Assembly: GCA_029449235.1 (NCBI GenBank)
Contig: JANATG010000011.1
Span: 712,001 to 776,000, forward strand
Length of the DNA: 64,000 nucleotides
Origin: Linnemannia schmuckeri
Lineage: Eukaryota; Mortierellomycota; Mortierellomycetes; Mortierellales; Mortierellaceae
Direction: 5' to 3'
Shown: positions 10,647-21,695 of the stretch, piece after piece
Numbering within the stretch: the stretch's first letter is position 1
Layout of the letters: every line of letters starts with the position of its first letter
Translations under genes and position numbers: made by a program
The notes under the pieces: generated by a model
Told to the model about the DNA's origin: nothing
Databases searched by the model: none
Seen by the model: only the letters and a program-made list of their open reading frames with translations

Positions 10647-13600
10647 TTAGCGATCGGTCAAGAGGGCATCGGGTCCGCGGTAGACGGCAATGGCAAGGGC
10701 AGTCGACAGGATCGAGATGAACCGGCACCAGCGCCAGATAAGACGGAAAAGCATAAATACGCTCTGGATCATGCCAAAAATACCACGACGCGATTGACGG
10801 CCAAGGTAGTAGCCATCCCGACGAGGGTTGTAGCCGAATGACGAGGCATCATAGTCCTCGAAATGAGCCCAGCCAACAACAGACTCTTCCTCGTCTTCGT
10901 CATAAGACGAGTAGTCACTGTAGTCGTCGTACAGGTGGCAGCAGCATTCGCCATCGGGGCTCGACGCACGGAGGTCATCGCCGCTGCTGTGATGGTTACC
11001 GTTATGGTTGTTATCATGGTGGTGGTGATGGTGGTGCATGGGGTCCGAGCAGTCCGAGAGATCCTCATCATCGTCAGATCCGGATCTGGATCCACCCCGA
11101 TGGCGGCGCTTGCGGAGCTGGTGGTGATGATTCTCCTGACGACGGCGGTAGAGTTGGTACCGCTCGACATCACTGTCCTCGCCACCATGGCTCTCAGTCG
11201 TCATGCCGCCAGCATCAGTATCGGTGCCGATAGGTTGAAAGCGGCCGCGACGATGATGCTTCTTGCGAATGCAGTTTGAAGACTCACAGGCAGACTCTTC
11301 CTCCATGTCAATATTGCGAATCCTCTGGCGCCAGCCCTTGACACGTCCACCGGTATCGTCCGAGAAGAACTCGGACTCGGAGTCGTGGCGGTGATTTTTG
11401 AGAGCCTTGGGGGACTTGGGAGCATGAATACCAGGGAGATGGATCTGCTGCTGTTCCTGTTGATCGGCCACAACGCGAGGAGGGCCAAAGAAGGAGATAT
11501 CGCGGAACCATTCCGACTCGAGTTCAGCCAAAAGGGTACGACGTGGACGTTTGGGTCCCGTAGGTTGACCACGGAGGTTGGGCGATTTGACAACCATTGG
11601 TTGAGGACTCGATCCCTGGAGGATGGTCTTCAGAGCCTTGAAGTCGGCGTCGTCACGACGCCAAATACTCTGCATGGGGGACGATGGCTCCGAGGGCGAC
11701 ATCAAGGGCGAATTCATCTGTGAGAGCCTCGAGCTCATCGTGCTAATGGTGTTCTGTAACTCCTGAATCGTGTTCTCGAGCTCTCGAACATGGGCCGTTT
11801 GTTTGTCGTAGGCGGTCTGAAGGTCAGAGAATCCGCAAAGGTTGGTCATCAGTTCCTCATGATCCTTCTGCATATCAAGCAGATCCTGAGCTATCTGTGC
11901 AGTCTTCTTGTCAGCCTCGGCCTTTTGCTGCACCAATGACAGGTTCATCCTCTCGAGAGACTTGAGACGGTCTCGAAGCTCCTCAAAGATGCGGTTATCC
12001 TCGGCAAGCATCTCCTGAATGGTCATGTCATCCCCCTGCATCTCAACCGCCATAGTCGCCATAGTTGATCCAGGAATAGATCCAGGGGCTGGGAGCTGAT
12101 TCTTGAGTTGGATTCTGCGCATGCGAATCATCCGACTGGCCTCGATGAGCCGTCCGTTCTGTTCCTCGAGATCAAGAGCCTTGGCCGTCGACCTCTCGAG
12201 CTCGTTCTTGACCGTCTTGAGCTCTTGTTCAGCCTTGCGGCTGCGCTTGAAAGCCTGTCGTCGCCCTTGCTTAAGCTCCTTTGTCAACGCATCAAACTTC
12301 ATCTGCAGCTCTGTGTTGCGATCCTCCAGACTGGCCAGCTTCTCGATATCCTGGCGTGACCGCGACCGCATGTTGAATCCTCCGTTGTGGCTCTGATTTC
12401 GACGGAAGCTGTGGTTTCCTCCTGCAGACGAAGAAGGGACCAGCGACGACGACAACGATGAGTGAGTCATGGATCGGTGCTGATTAGGTTCGAGATCATC
12501 GACCCAGTTATCGTCGTTGGTATCGACCTCTGCGCCCATTTCGTCAATGCTAAATCCGACTCCTAAGCGGCTACTCGTAGTTGAAGTCTCGGAGGGGGGC
12601 GAGACATGGATGCTCCTTGGTTGAAGGAACTGTCGATGCTTGTTGTGTGCGCGATGCTGTCGGATTTGTGTCAAGACCTTTTGGTATTTGGCCTCAAGGC
12701 TGCTGTTTGTTGCTGCAAGATGGCTGTTGGTCTGTTCCAAATGGCTGTTTGTGGCCTCTAATTGACTTTTCGCTGCCTCCAAATGGTTGTTTGTTACGAT
12801 AAGATCCTGGCCCATCATTGCGGCCAGTCCGAGGTCTATAGGGATCGGATATGCAGATAGATGGATAGTAACAAGAAAATGAGTACAAAAAATACCCAAC
12901 AACAAATGCAAAAAATATGTATAGATATGGTATGGTATGGTACAGATAAAAAAAACAGAGGAGGGAAGAGAGGGAAGGAAAGGTAAGGGGTAGGCGAGTG
13001 GGAAAGATGGAAAGAGGAAAAAAAAAGAAAAGAGAGCGTGATAGAGGGAGAGGGAGTAAATTAGGGAAAGAAAGTGTGAGTGAGGGGGGGGAGGGATGGA
13101 AAGTCAAGGGAAGAGAAAGGAGAGAGGGGATGCGGCATATGTATCATGAAGATACTCAAACGCATGAGTAGAAACACAACATTAACAGGACAAATGATGT
13201 GGGCAATGGTCATGGTCCTTCCTCCTATAACTCCTCTTCTCTCTCCTTTCACAGGCTAGTTTCAAAGAGAGCAGTGTCAAACAAACTTCATTCTTACCTC
13301 GATCCTTTTCTTGGATAGCCTCATAAGCGTTCTGCAACAGCATGCGGAGATCCAGTTCGTCAAGCTTCTCGAGACCCATCTGCTCGAGGGTAGGGGTGGC
13401 AGCCTCGCGCTCAGCCCGGCTGTAGTTATGTTCGACCTCCAAATGATTGTGGTCGTGGTGCTCATGGTGGTTGTTGTGGTGGTAGTGCTGTTCTGATAGT
13501 TGCTGTTGCTGTGGTGGAGGGGAGAGAAGAAGCTCGGGGGTCTGAGAGTCCAAGGGCGAAGCTGGGCGTTGTTCGCTATGGCTGTGGCCGTGTGATGATG

Positions 13601-13949
13601 ATGTAGTCGTTGTTGTCGCCGAGGCTAAGACCTTGTGTTGAGGGAGAGGAAGGGGATGGTCCGAGTCATCCTCGCCATGACCACTGCTGTAATAATCTGA
13701 GGTCACTGCGGCCTCCTGCTTACGAGAGAGGAGAACGGCATCGAGGGAGGCCATCATATCAGCCTCGGTCGAGTCTGCGTTGGTGGTGTTGTGTTGTGCA
13801 TCGTGGGGAATGGACGATTTTGTGAGGGAGAATGCGGGCGGTTGTTTGATGGTGGTGTTGATATCGTTGGCTGCTGAGTTGCTGTTCGAGAGTGGACTGA
13901 CGGGAGGTGAGACCATCGAAGCGGCGGCCGTTTCTGCGCGCATCGCCAT
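10647..13949 (-). CDS. Long coiled-coil protein with CC1-box-like motif and C-terminal hydrophobic anchor
   Basis: Two exons (13949-13298, 12835-10647) give 946 residues. The first 190 are disordered (Ser, Pro, Gln and a His-rich stretch). A helical segment then runs into the splice junction and reads EKDRDLGLAAMMGQDLIVTNN. The A222-A223-x-x-G226 pattern inside it resembles the CC1 box with which BICD, Spindly and TRAK-type adaptors grip dynein light intermediate chain. Coiled coil follows (HLEAAKSQLEATNSHLEQ; about 370-590), with RIFEELRDRL near residue 500, similar to the Spindly motif that touches dynactin. An acidic/histidine-rich region (seven His in a row) precedes a C-terminal segment of about 45 residues rich in Phe, Ile, Leu and Trp (about 902-946), likely a membrane anchor. 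Inferred role: cargo adaptor for dynein. No named family was recognised. Confidence 0.7.
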
Positions 13950-14350
13950 GGCGGTCGTATTCTATATGTCTATATCTGCTCGTTCAAGACTTTTTTTGTC
14001 GCTATCGTGCTGTTGTTTTTGAGGGAAGGTTGAAGGAGTGAAGGATTGAAGGAAGAGGAGGAAGATAAGGCGTGAGTGTGTGAGCGAGCGAAGGGTTGAA
14101 TGAATGAATCGAGGCGAGGGGTGTCACTTTGAAGGCTTTGTCTCTTTAGCGATGGGGACTAACGTGTTGCTACTAGACTTGGCAGGCAGGCAAGGTAGGT
14201 TATGGCAGGTAGCAGTAGGGAGTGGAAAGGGGGAAGAGAGAAAGAGAAAGAGAGAGAGAGAGAGAAGTGAGAGTGAGTGAGGATGAATCAGGAAACAAGT
14301 GCGAAGAGAAGGAAAGAGGGAGAGAGGAGAAGAGAAGGGAATGAACGAGT

Positions 14351-14376
14351 GAATGAATGAATGAATGAATGAATGA
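14351..14376 (+). repeat. (GAAT)n microsatellite
   Basis: About six and a half tandem GAAT units upstream of the coiled-coil gene, inside its purine-rich promoter side. Confidence 0.9.
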
Positions 14377-15470
14377 AGTGTGTTGAACGGAGAATGGATG
14401 AATTATGAAGAAGAGAGAAAAGAGATTAAAAGAAAAGACGACGAGCAAGATAAAACCTTTTTTGGGGGAGAAAGCTGAGTGGTGGTGTGTGATTGATATT
14501 TCTATGTGTGGTTATGTCTCTGTCTCAGTCTATCAGCGTCAATGATGAAGAGTGATATGTTGGTTGTTGTTGGGTGGGAGTGATGGTGCCTGAGAATCAA
14601 GACCGACACGCTCACAGCCTCTTTTTCTTTCTGCCTCTCTCTGTCTTTCTCTCTTTCTCATGTCAATCAATTCACTGACTAGTGCTCTGTTCTCCTTTAC
14701 AATTACAAAATAAACCTTCGAGTTTTGCATATGATCAGCCAATACATTACACGCGACTAGTCATCAGCAACAACATCCTCTCACTCCCTTCTTGGTCCAC
14801 CCGCACTTGTAATCATCAGTCTCTCTCCTCTCAATTTCAATCGATTCACTTTATTGTACTGGTACTCCGCCTTGGAGAAAAAAAAAAATTAGCAACGGTT
14901 GTGTTGCTGCAACATTGGATCCCGCATTGTCCAAGTGATAACAATAACTATTGTACTCTTGATGTCAATGGAGAAAGGACGGAAAGAATGACTCCCAAAG
15001 GACAGAAAGGGTGGACGGAGGGGAGGGGGATGGTCTGTTGTTTATCTACTTTCAGGTGAAAAATCACAGGGTAAATCAAAACAAAACACACGCTAGACAG
15101 ACAACCACGGGTGCATGGTCCACGCCCTCGTTTTTTTTGTTGGTTTCGTAATGCGTGCCGTGTGGGTGTGCGTCTACGCCAGTGTGCATTTTGTCTCCAT
15201 CATTGCAGTACTGGACCACATAACATGCCATGATGACTTTTCTTTGTGCTCACAGTCAAATGCTCAAGCTCATTTAGTCGTTATCCCGATCATCCAAGAC
15301 ACCTCCCTCTTGCTCTCTATAACAAATAGATACATTCACAGACAGCAAAAAAGCAACAAACAAACAAACAAACACCAGCAAGGACAATGCCATACCAACC
15401 CATTGCTAAAGTGAAGGATAAAAAGGATAAAAAGGAGGACCATGTTTTTGGGGAAATGTCCCCGGTCCGG

Positions 15471-15472
<2 letters not shown>

Positions 15473-15510
<38 letters not shown>
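15473..15510 (+). repeat. Poly(T) run, 38 nt
   Basis: Uninterrupted T run, then GG and a further T run. A second run of 27 T lies at 15608-15634. Both are in the gene-poor stretch. Confidence 0.9.
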
Positions 15511-15511
<1 letters not shown>

Positions 15512-16496
15512 GTTTTTTTTTCTTTCTCTTTGCAAACAGCCATTTACATTCAAAGCACACGGCACTCTCCTCAAGAATTGATTCGTTTCCGCAAAGCTGC
15601 TAGCGCCTTTTTTTTTTTTTTTTTTTTTTTTTTTCCTATTGCCATCAATTTCTTGCTTGCAGGGTTTTCTTCCTCCCGTCAAGAGTCCCGCTCCTTCCTT
15701 CTTCAATCCTTCGTCCTTGTCAGTCACCCCCTCGCTCACTCTATCTCTCTCAATTTCTTTCCATCTCTTTTCTGCCCTCTAAATTCCATACCATGTCCCG
15801 AGTCGAACAGAGAGAGAGAGGTACCCGAGCAAAACACACCTCGAGACACATGAAGAGCCGCAAAGGCCCACTTTTTCGATCCATCCTACCTGCCCACATG
15901 CCAAATTTTTCAAGAAAAAAAATCACGATCCGCCTCGGGTTTGTGCGAACCTACTCAACTAAATGATAGTGTCATTTTTCTTTTCACATCATGCAACATC
16001 CCAAACCCTGCCACTCCCTCTCCTTCTCTCTTTCTCACACACTCTCTCTTTCTCTCCCTTGAAAATCCTGCGTCGCTTTTTGAAGGTGGTGGTATTACTA
16101 CACTCATGAAGATAATGACGAGATGTTGTCTCTCAAAAAAAAAATGCGAAAAAAATTGAGGAGTCGTGGAATGGTGAACAGCTGCTTATCTCTCGTTATC
16201 AAAACTAGCCATAAAAAAATCTTGGAAAGCATTTGTTTATTACTTCTGAGAAATTGGACCAATCCTTCAGCCCTTGTCCGATCTACATTGATTGATACGT
16301 GAGACATGTTTATATCCATGTTACATTCACTGTGCATTTCAAACATTCATTCTTTCCTGCAAATGTCCTTGAGGAATTCACAAGGATAGATAGACCCATT
16401 TGCTCTTTTTTTTTCAGGGTTCCATCACTCCTTCCTTCCTGCACCTTCTCTCCAAAATAAAATAAAATATGCTGAATGACTGAATGACTGGAGTTA

Positions 16497-16519
16497 GGGG
16501 GGGGGGGGGGGGGGGGGGG
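16497..16519 (+). repeat. Poly(G) run, 23 nt
   Basis: Uninterrupted G run. Such a run can form a G-quadruplex and is rare next to the many A/T runs of this window. Confidence 0.92.
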
Positions 16520-17076
16520 CAAATTTGTCCTACAAAGAGTAGGGCAGGGCAGGGAGGGCACGGATGGCCCAAGCTTCTTTCCGCCTCTGCAACTTCTCTC
16601 CCCTCTCTGTTTCGCCTCAGCTCTTCTTTTACCCTTTCGCCCTTTTTTTTTTTTTTTTATTTCATCCTCTCTTTTCTACGCTTAAGCATCCCTTAGGCTT
16701 TTCAATTGATTGACACATGTCAAATTCTTGTCTGTTTACGTCTGATCCCGCGGGCAGGGTGGACGGAAGGACTAGATACATTTTCTTGTACAAGTTCAGA
16801 TGCCCTAAATATATCCACGACCTATGCCTACGCCTAGCCTGCTCCTGCCCAGTGCTCAGCAACGGATTACTGTACTCGACCAACCAGCTATGACGATTGA
16901 TCGGGCCACACACACACACATATGAAAGAAAAGGGTTTCGCTCGTTCTAGAAGTAAAGTTGTTATGCTCAGAACCTCAAACACAACATATCTGAGCCGCT
17001 GAACTGCTGCTCATTCACACACACATAGTCACCATGGTCGTACTCCGAGCTCAAATTCGATTCGAGTAATAAAACT

Positions 17077-17077
<1 letters not shown>

Positions 17078-17110
<33 letters not shown>
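17078..17110 (+). repeat. Poly(A) run, 33 nt
   Basis: Uninterrupted A run preceded by GTAATAAAACTC, which looks like a poly(A) signal context. It may mark an old retroposed cDNA end, but no matching coding body was seen upstream. Confidence 0.88.
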
Positions 17111-17112
<2 letters not shown>

Positions 17113-18181
17113 TCCCCCGCCCAGTTTAGGTGTCATGAACTATGAGAAATGAGTTATTCTTTTATTATTTCCAAGTGAATAGGGCTAGTCGCTGTCGTAG
17201 GGCGCCGAACAGAGGGGATGAATCGCGCAGACGAAGTGTATGTGTTTGAGTAGGGGCACACAGATAGACAAGGTGTGAAAGTGTGCCGCCATAGAGGGGT
17301 TTCGAGTGACTTTCCAGGTAAGGAATGAATGGGTGGCCATGAAAGTGTCAGCTGCCAGGTTGTTGATATTTTTTTTAAAAAAAATAATGAAATAGTGAGA
17401 AGAGTGTGTATCCTGGTTGGAGCTGCCGGACTGGATGTACTTGGCCTGTCTTCACAAAATAAATGGTAAGAAAAGGATGTGGTGGGATGGCGTATCTTTA
17501 TTCTCTCGTACATAGAAGAAGCAGTGTTGGCGGTAATGCTTAAAGGATGTAGAGGTAAATCCCAGTCGTATGGTTTAAATTAAATTTGTCAAAATGACAC
17601 TCCCAACTTTTTATTTCAAGTGGAGAAAGAGGAATAGAAGAAAGGCTGGGAGAAGGTGCTGAGGGAGAGAAAAAGAAAGGGCCTAAGGAGCAAACTATGG
17701 AGTTAATGCAACCTAAAAACAACAACGAAAAGGCAAATGAGGACCGACGCGACTGCCTCGGTCAATCAATGCAGTTGTAGTTGGTGTCGAGTTCAGCGAT
17801 TATTTAGCAGCCGCCGAAGAGGAAAAAAAGTAAAAAAAAGTTGAGTAAAAGAAAAAAAAGGGAAGAAAAAAAAAAGAAAAAAAAAGTGTAAAGTGTTGTG
17901 GCGGGTTGGAGTGGGTTGGGTGGTAAAGGTCAAATTGAGCAATGCTATTTTTTTTTGAAAGAAAAAAGCAAATGGCCCTTTTGAAGGGTATAGAAGGAGC
18001 AGTAAAGGAGAAGAAAGAAAAGTAAGAAAGGCGGGGATAAATACAACGAAGAAAGGTCGACTCACACAATCCATCTTCTGTCGTCTAAACAGCCGAAGCT
18101 AGACTGTGTGAAGCCAAAGCGAATAAATGAAGAGAAAGGCAATAAAGTAGTACATGTTTAGAAAAAAGAAAGGACGGTTGC

Positions 18182-21022
18182 TTAGAGGTCAGAGGTCACG
18201 GTGGGCTTGAGACCGGCCTTGGCGACGATTGTGTCCAGGATATCCTGGCCCTTGATCGCGTCCAGGACCTCACTCTCCCTAGGAACCAGCCCAATCTTGC
18301 GAAGTCGGTCCTCCTTGGCCTTGCCCAGCGTGATCAGTCCGTTGGCCTCAAGCATGTTGATCAGATCCTGGTACTCGCCTCGGCTCAACGCTCCAATCTT
18401 GTTGCTCGATCGGCACGTGGTTGTAAAGTGGTCAAATACCTTGCCCACCTCGCAGTCGACCGTTTTGCCGCCCTGAATCTTCATCACCAACACCGTCAGG
18501 ATAATCTGCTGATGGACATTGAGCCCCTTCATCTTTTGCACCATAGGAGATCCGAATGCGGACGCCAGCGCCTTCTGAACATGTGCCACTGTCACCTTGG
18601 GTGCATCCTGGAGCGTGATCGGACCAGAGCCATCCTGACCCGTCAACTCTGCCATCGAGCCCGTAGTCGAACGGCGTACAAGCGATGCACGATCTGCACC
18701 TCCCGCAGCCCTGTTCTCTAAATCAGCAAGTCGAATCTCGCTCAACGGCGCGAGTGCCAAGGGTCGTCCTTGTTGCTGTTGCTGGGCCCTTTCCATCCGC
18801 TCTTTCTTCTTGGTCTCTACTTCCACCATCTCGATCGTCTGACGACAGATATCAAGAGCCTTCCTCAAATCACCTGTAGCAGCGGCCACTTTACGCGCAC
18901 AGAGCTCGATAGCAGGACGCTGCATCAAGGGGGCAACACGAGGCTTACCCTTCTCGTCGCGTTCACCGGCCTTGTTGGAAGAAGTGCCCTTACTGCTGTC
19001 GTCCTCAACAGAGAACAGGCGATCCATAATAATGTCCCGGATCTCAGCAACCTGGTAAGGGTTGAAGTTCAGCAGCTGAGGCTCGCAGTTTCTGGCCTTG
19101 AGTCGAGGCAAGAATCGGTCCGTCATGTCCAACGCGTTGGCAATTCCAACTAAAGTCAGCCGAGACCCCTCAGTGGTAGACCACTGGAACAGCTTGTAGA
19201 GCACCTCCTGATCCTTGGTCAACAGCTGGTCAATCTCATCAAGAATTGCAACACTATATCCACAGTAAACAAGACAAAACCTGTCAGTATCCAATATTTA
19301 CATCACTTGGGATGTTGATGAATGACAAGCAATCAAAACTATAAAGTCACCACAAATATTGTTCAAGCGCACTTACAACATGACGGCCTTTTTCTTGTTG
19401 TCCAGAACCAAAGTCTCCAGAGTCTTGATAACAGTTTCCTTGTCCTTGGACTCGGCAACATAGCCCATCTCCTCAACCATCTTTGCATAGACGAGTCGAG
19501 GATCCTTGATCGTCATACAGTTGATCATGATGGTCTTGATTTCATGTTTGGCCGCCTGCATCTCGACCTCCATGTCACGCATGACCTCCTTCAACAGTGC
19601 CGTCTTTCCAGTACCAGGTTGTCCAGAGATATAGAGAGACCCAGCCTTGGCGGTCAGGATGTGGTTCTGACAAAAAGTCCTGATCGTCTCTCGTTCGACC
19701 ACGCGTCCGACAAGGCGATGAGGCTCGGTAGTCCTCCTGAACAATGCCTTGGCATCCTGGTAATATCCGAGGGTTGTTGACTTAAGAGCAGCTGGAGTAG
19801 GAGCAGATCCAGTGGAGAGGCTGGGCGAAGTCGCACGGGAGGAAGTAGTCGAGCTGGCTTTCCCTTGGTTGAGAGGGAGTGTGACATTCTGTAGCGATTT
19901 GGTTCTCTGCAGGCGCTTTGGAGTCGAATAGCCTTGTTGCGCCTTTCTGGGAATGGCGTTCTCGTCGTTGGCGTTCTCATCCTGTGCACCCTTGCCTGCC
20001 TTCCTTTCCTTTGTAGCCTTGGTGTTTGCATCCACCACATCTAAACCAAAAGTAGAATATAAATAAGTGAAGTGTGAGTGTTCAAGTTGATCAAGTGTTT
20101 CAGCTGCAGTTTCTACAAAGCTCCAAATTTATGATAATCGCGAGCGCATCTGCCTAATTTTTATTTTGTTCTTACCTTTGGTGGGCCTCATCATCTTGTT
20201 CAAAGCAGGCGTTAATCCGGTGGTCTGATTGTTGTTGCCCTTGGACGCGTTGAGCGCAGAGGAGCTCGAGGGAGATGCTTCAAGAGGGGTCAACAATCCA
20301 GTCCGTCTTGTCCTGCGAGGTGTACCAGTAGAACTCAGTGCCACAGGAGAATCAATGGTGTTATTATTGTTCTCAATATCATCGTTATCGCAGTAGACGA
20401 CCAATTTTGAGGAGGAGGAAGTCCTAGTCGACAACGAAGGGCGCGAGGAGGTTCTCTTTGTTGTTGTTGTGCGAGTCGGTGTGCTGGGTGGCGTGATTGG
20501 TTCGTCTACCGAGCCCATTTTCATCTTCAACGGTGGCGTTGTCCTCCCGTTAGTGGCTGAGGACGATGTCGATATCGGACTAACTTGAGTAGCGGGAGTG
20601 ACGGTGGAACAGGCAATTGAAGACGACTCGTCAGACGAGGTAGCAATTGAAGAAGGTGCCTGGGAATCAACATCCACAGAGGGTCCTTCACTATTGTCGC
20701 GGTCTGCTGCTTCCTTCTGGTCAGTGCCCTGGTCAGCAGCAGTAGCAAGGATATGAAAGTTGGGCGCTGCCACCAGCTTCATGTCAAAGCCAGACTGCTG
20801 CAGCTGTGAGGGCATAACAAGGGTCGACCTGCGCTTCGACGGTGAAGGGGGGAAGGCTAATAATACAGAGCAAAACACCATCAACTTTCTGTTAAGTACG
20901 GCCTTCATTTGATCACGCTTTGTCATCTCTGCGTGCTTAAGACTGGTCCACTAACCTCCGACATCCTCCTCCTCATCCTCAGCAAAGATGAAGGTTCGCT
21001 TGCGGAGAAAAGTCGACGACAT
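18182..21022 (-). CDS. CDC6: Cell division control protein 6 (Cdc6/Cdc18), replication licensing ATPase
   Basis: Four exons (21022-20956, 20856-20176, 20040-19377, 19253-18182) give 827 residues. Cdc6 joins ORC on origins in G1 and loads the MCM helicase. The AAA+ core shows Walker A GQPGTGKT (389-396), Walker B ILDEID (474-479, spanning the last junction) and the sensor 1 region VGIANALDMTDRFLPRL, which is diagnostic of Cdc6/Orc1. The C-terminus (about 650-827) should be the Cdc6 winged-helix domain. The N-terminal 330 residues are disordered and rich in S/T-P sites (TPPST, STPTR, STPKRLQR), as expected for CDK-driven destruction and export. The protein is longer than yeast Cdc6 (about 510) because of this extension. 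No BAH domain is present, which argues against Orc1. Confidence 0.9.
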
Positions 21023-21695
21023 GATTGCAATAATACTGTCAACACTCGGTCAAATATGAAAAAGAGAGAGAATGTGTGTGTATGATGAACTAACTAATGA
21101 CAATTTTTTTTGACGAGGACGACAAAGAATCGTGAAGGAGAAGGGGAGAGGGGAGCGAGAGTGTCGATCTTGTTTTATCCGTCGCGGGTGTTCGATCCTT
21201 GTGGTTATATGGTTGTCGTTAGCAATCGAGGTCGAGTGGAGTCGAGTGGAGTCGAGCGATAGGACAGAAGAGGGGGGAGTACGAATAACAAAAAATCGGA
21301 ATTCTTACACCCCCCGTTGGCGTGCAGCAGCAGCAGCAGTATGGAGAGTGTGTGAAATCGCAGCCATAAAAAACACAATCACAACAGGCGCTTTCATTTG
21401 CCCCTTTTTGGGATACATATCATTTCCGCGTCATCTACACGCGTAAAAACATCGCAACAAGCACTCAAAAACGAAAGCAACAAAACAGCGACAGTAAAAA
21501 ACGGAGGCAACTAAGGTACCTAACTACCATCACGAGTGTGTCGTTTGCATAATCGGGGTGAACACAAAAAAAAAAAAAGCTATTCTTTGATCTTTGTTTT
21601 ATTCGACTTCAAACACCCGATGTCTACACTGTTCGATCCCTCAACTACCCCAACCCCAAACATACACCCCCCCTCTTCAACTGCCCCTATCCCTT
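21023..21695. other. Spacer between CDC6 and NUP192 (CDC6 promoter)
   Basis: It contains the promoter of CDC6 and the 3' UTR of NUP192. Three tandem GGAGTCGAGT-type units occur near 21235-21256 and a short CAG run near 21325-21340. No gene is supported. Confidence 0.6.

Larger units (their letters stand above)
13950..18181. other. 4.2 kb region without recognisable genes
   Basis: It lies between the start of the coiled-coil gene and the 3' end of CDC6, both on the minus strand. All open frames are short and low-complexity, with no codon bias, domain or plausible splice chain. It is rich in simple sequence: a GAAT-type tetranucleotide array (14351-14376), T runs (15473-15510, 15608-15634), a 23-G run (16497-16519) and a 33-A run (17078-17110). 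A non-coding transcript is possible. No tRNA-like B box was seen. Confidence 0.55.

Noticed and set aside
17154..17513. 119-codon minus-strand open frame in the gene-poor stretch
   Set aside because: Composition is Ser/Thr/Pro-rich without any motif, and the frame crosses a probable spacer. Not supported as a gene.
13950..18181. tRNA genes or other small RNA genes in the largest spacer
   Set aside because: No GGTTCGANTCC-type B box or cloverleaf was found on either strand by eye. The matches seen elsewhere in the window lie within coding exons.
18182..21022. Identification of the AAA+ gene as ORC1
   Set aside because: No BAH domain precedes the ATPase, and the region around sensor 1 plus the overall layout fit Cdc6 better.
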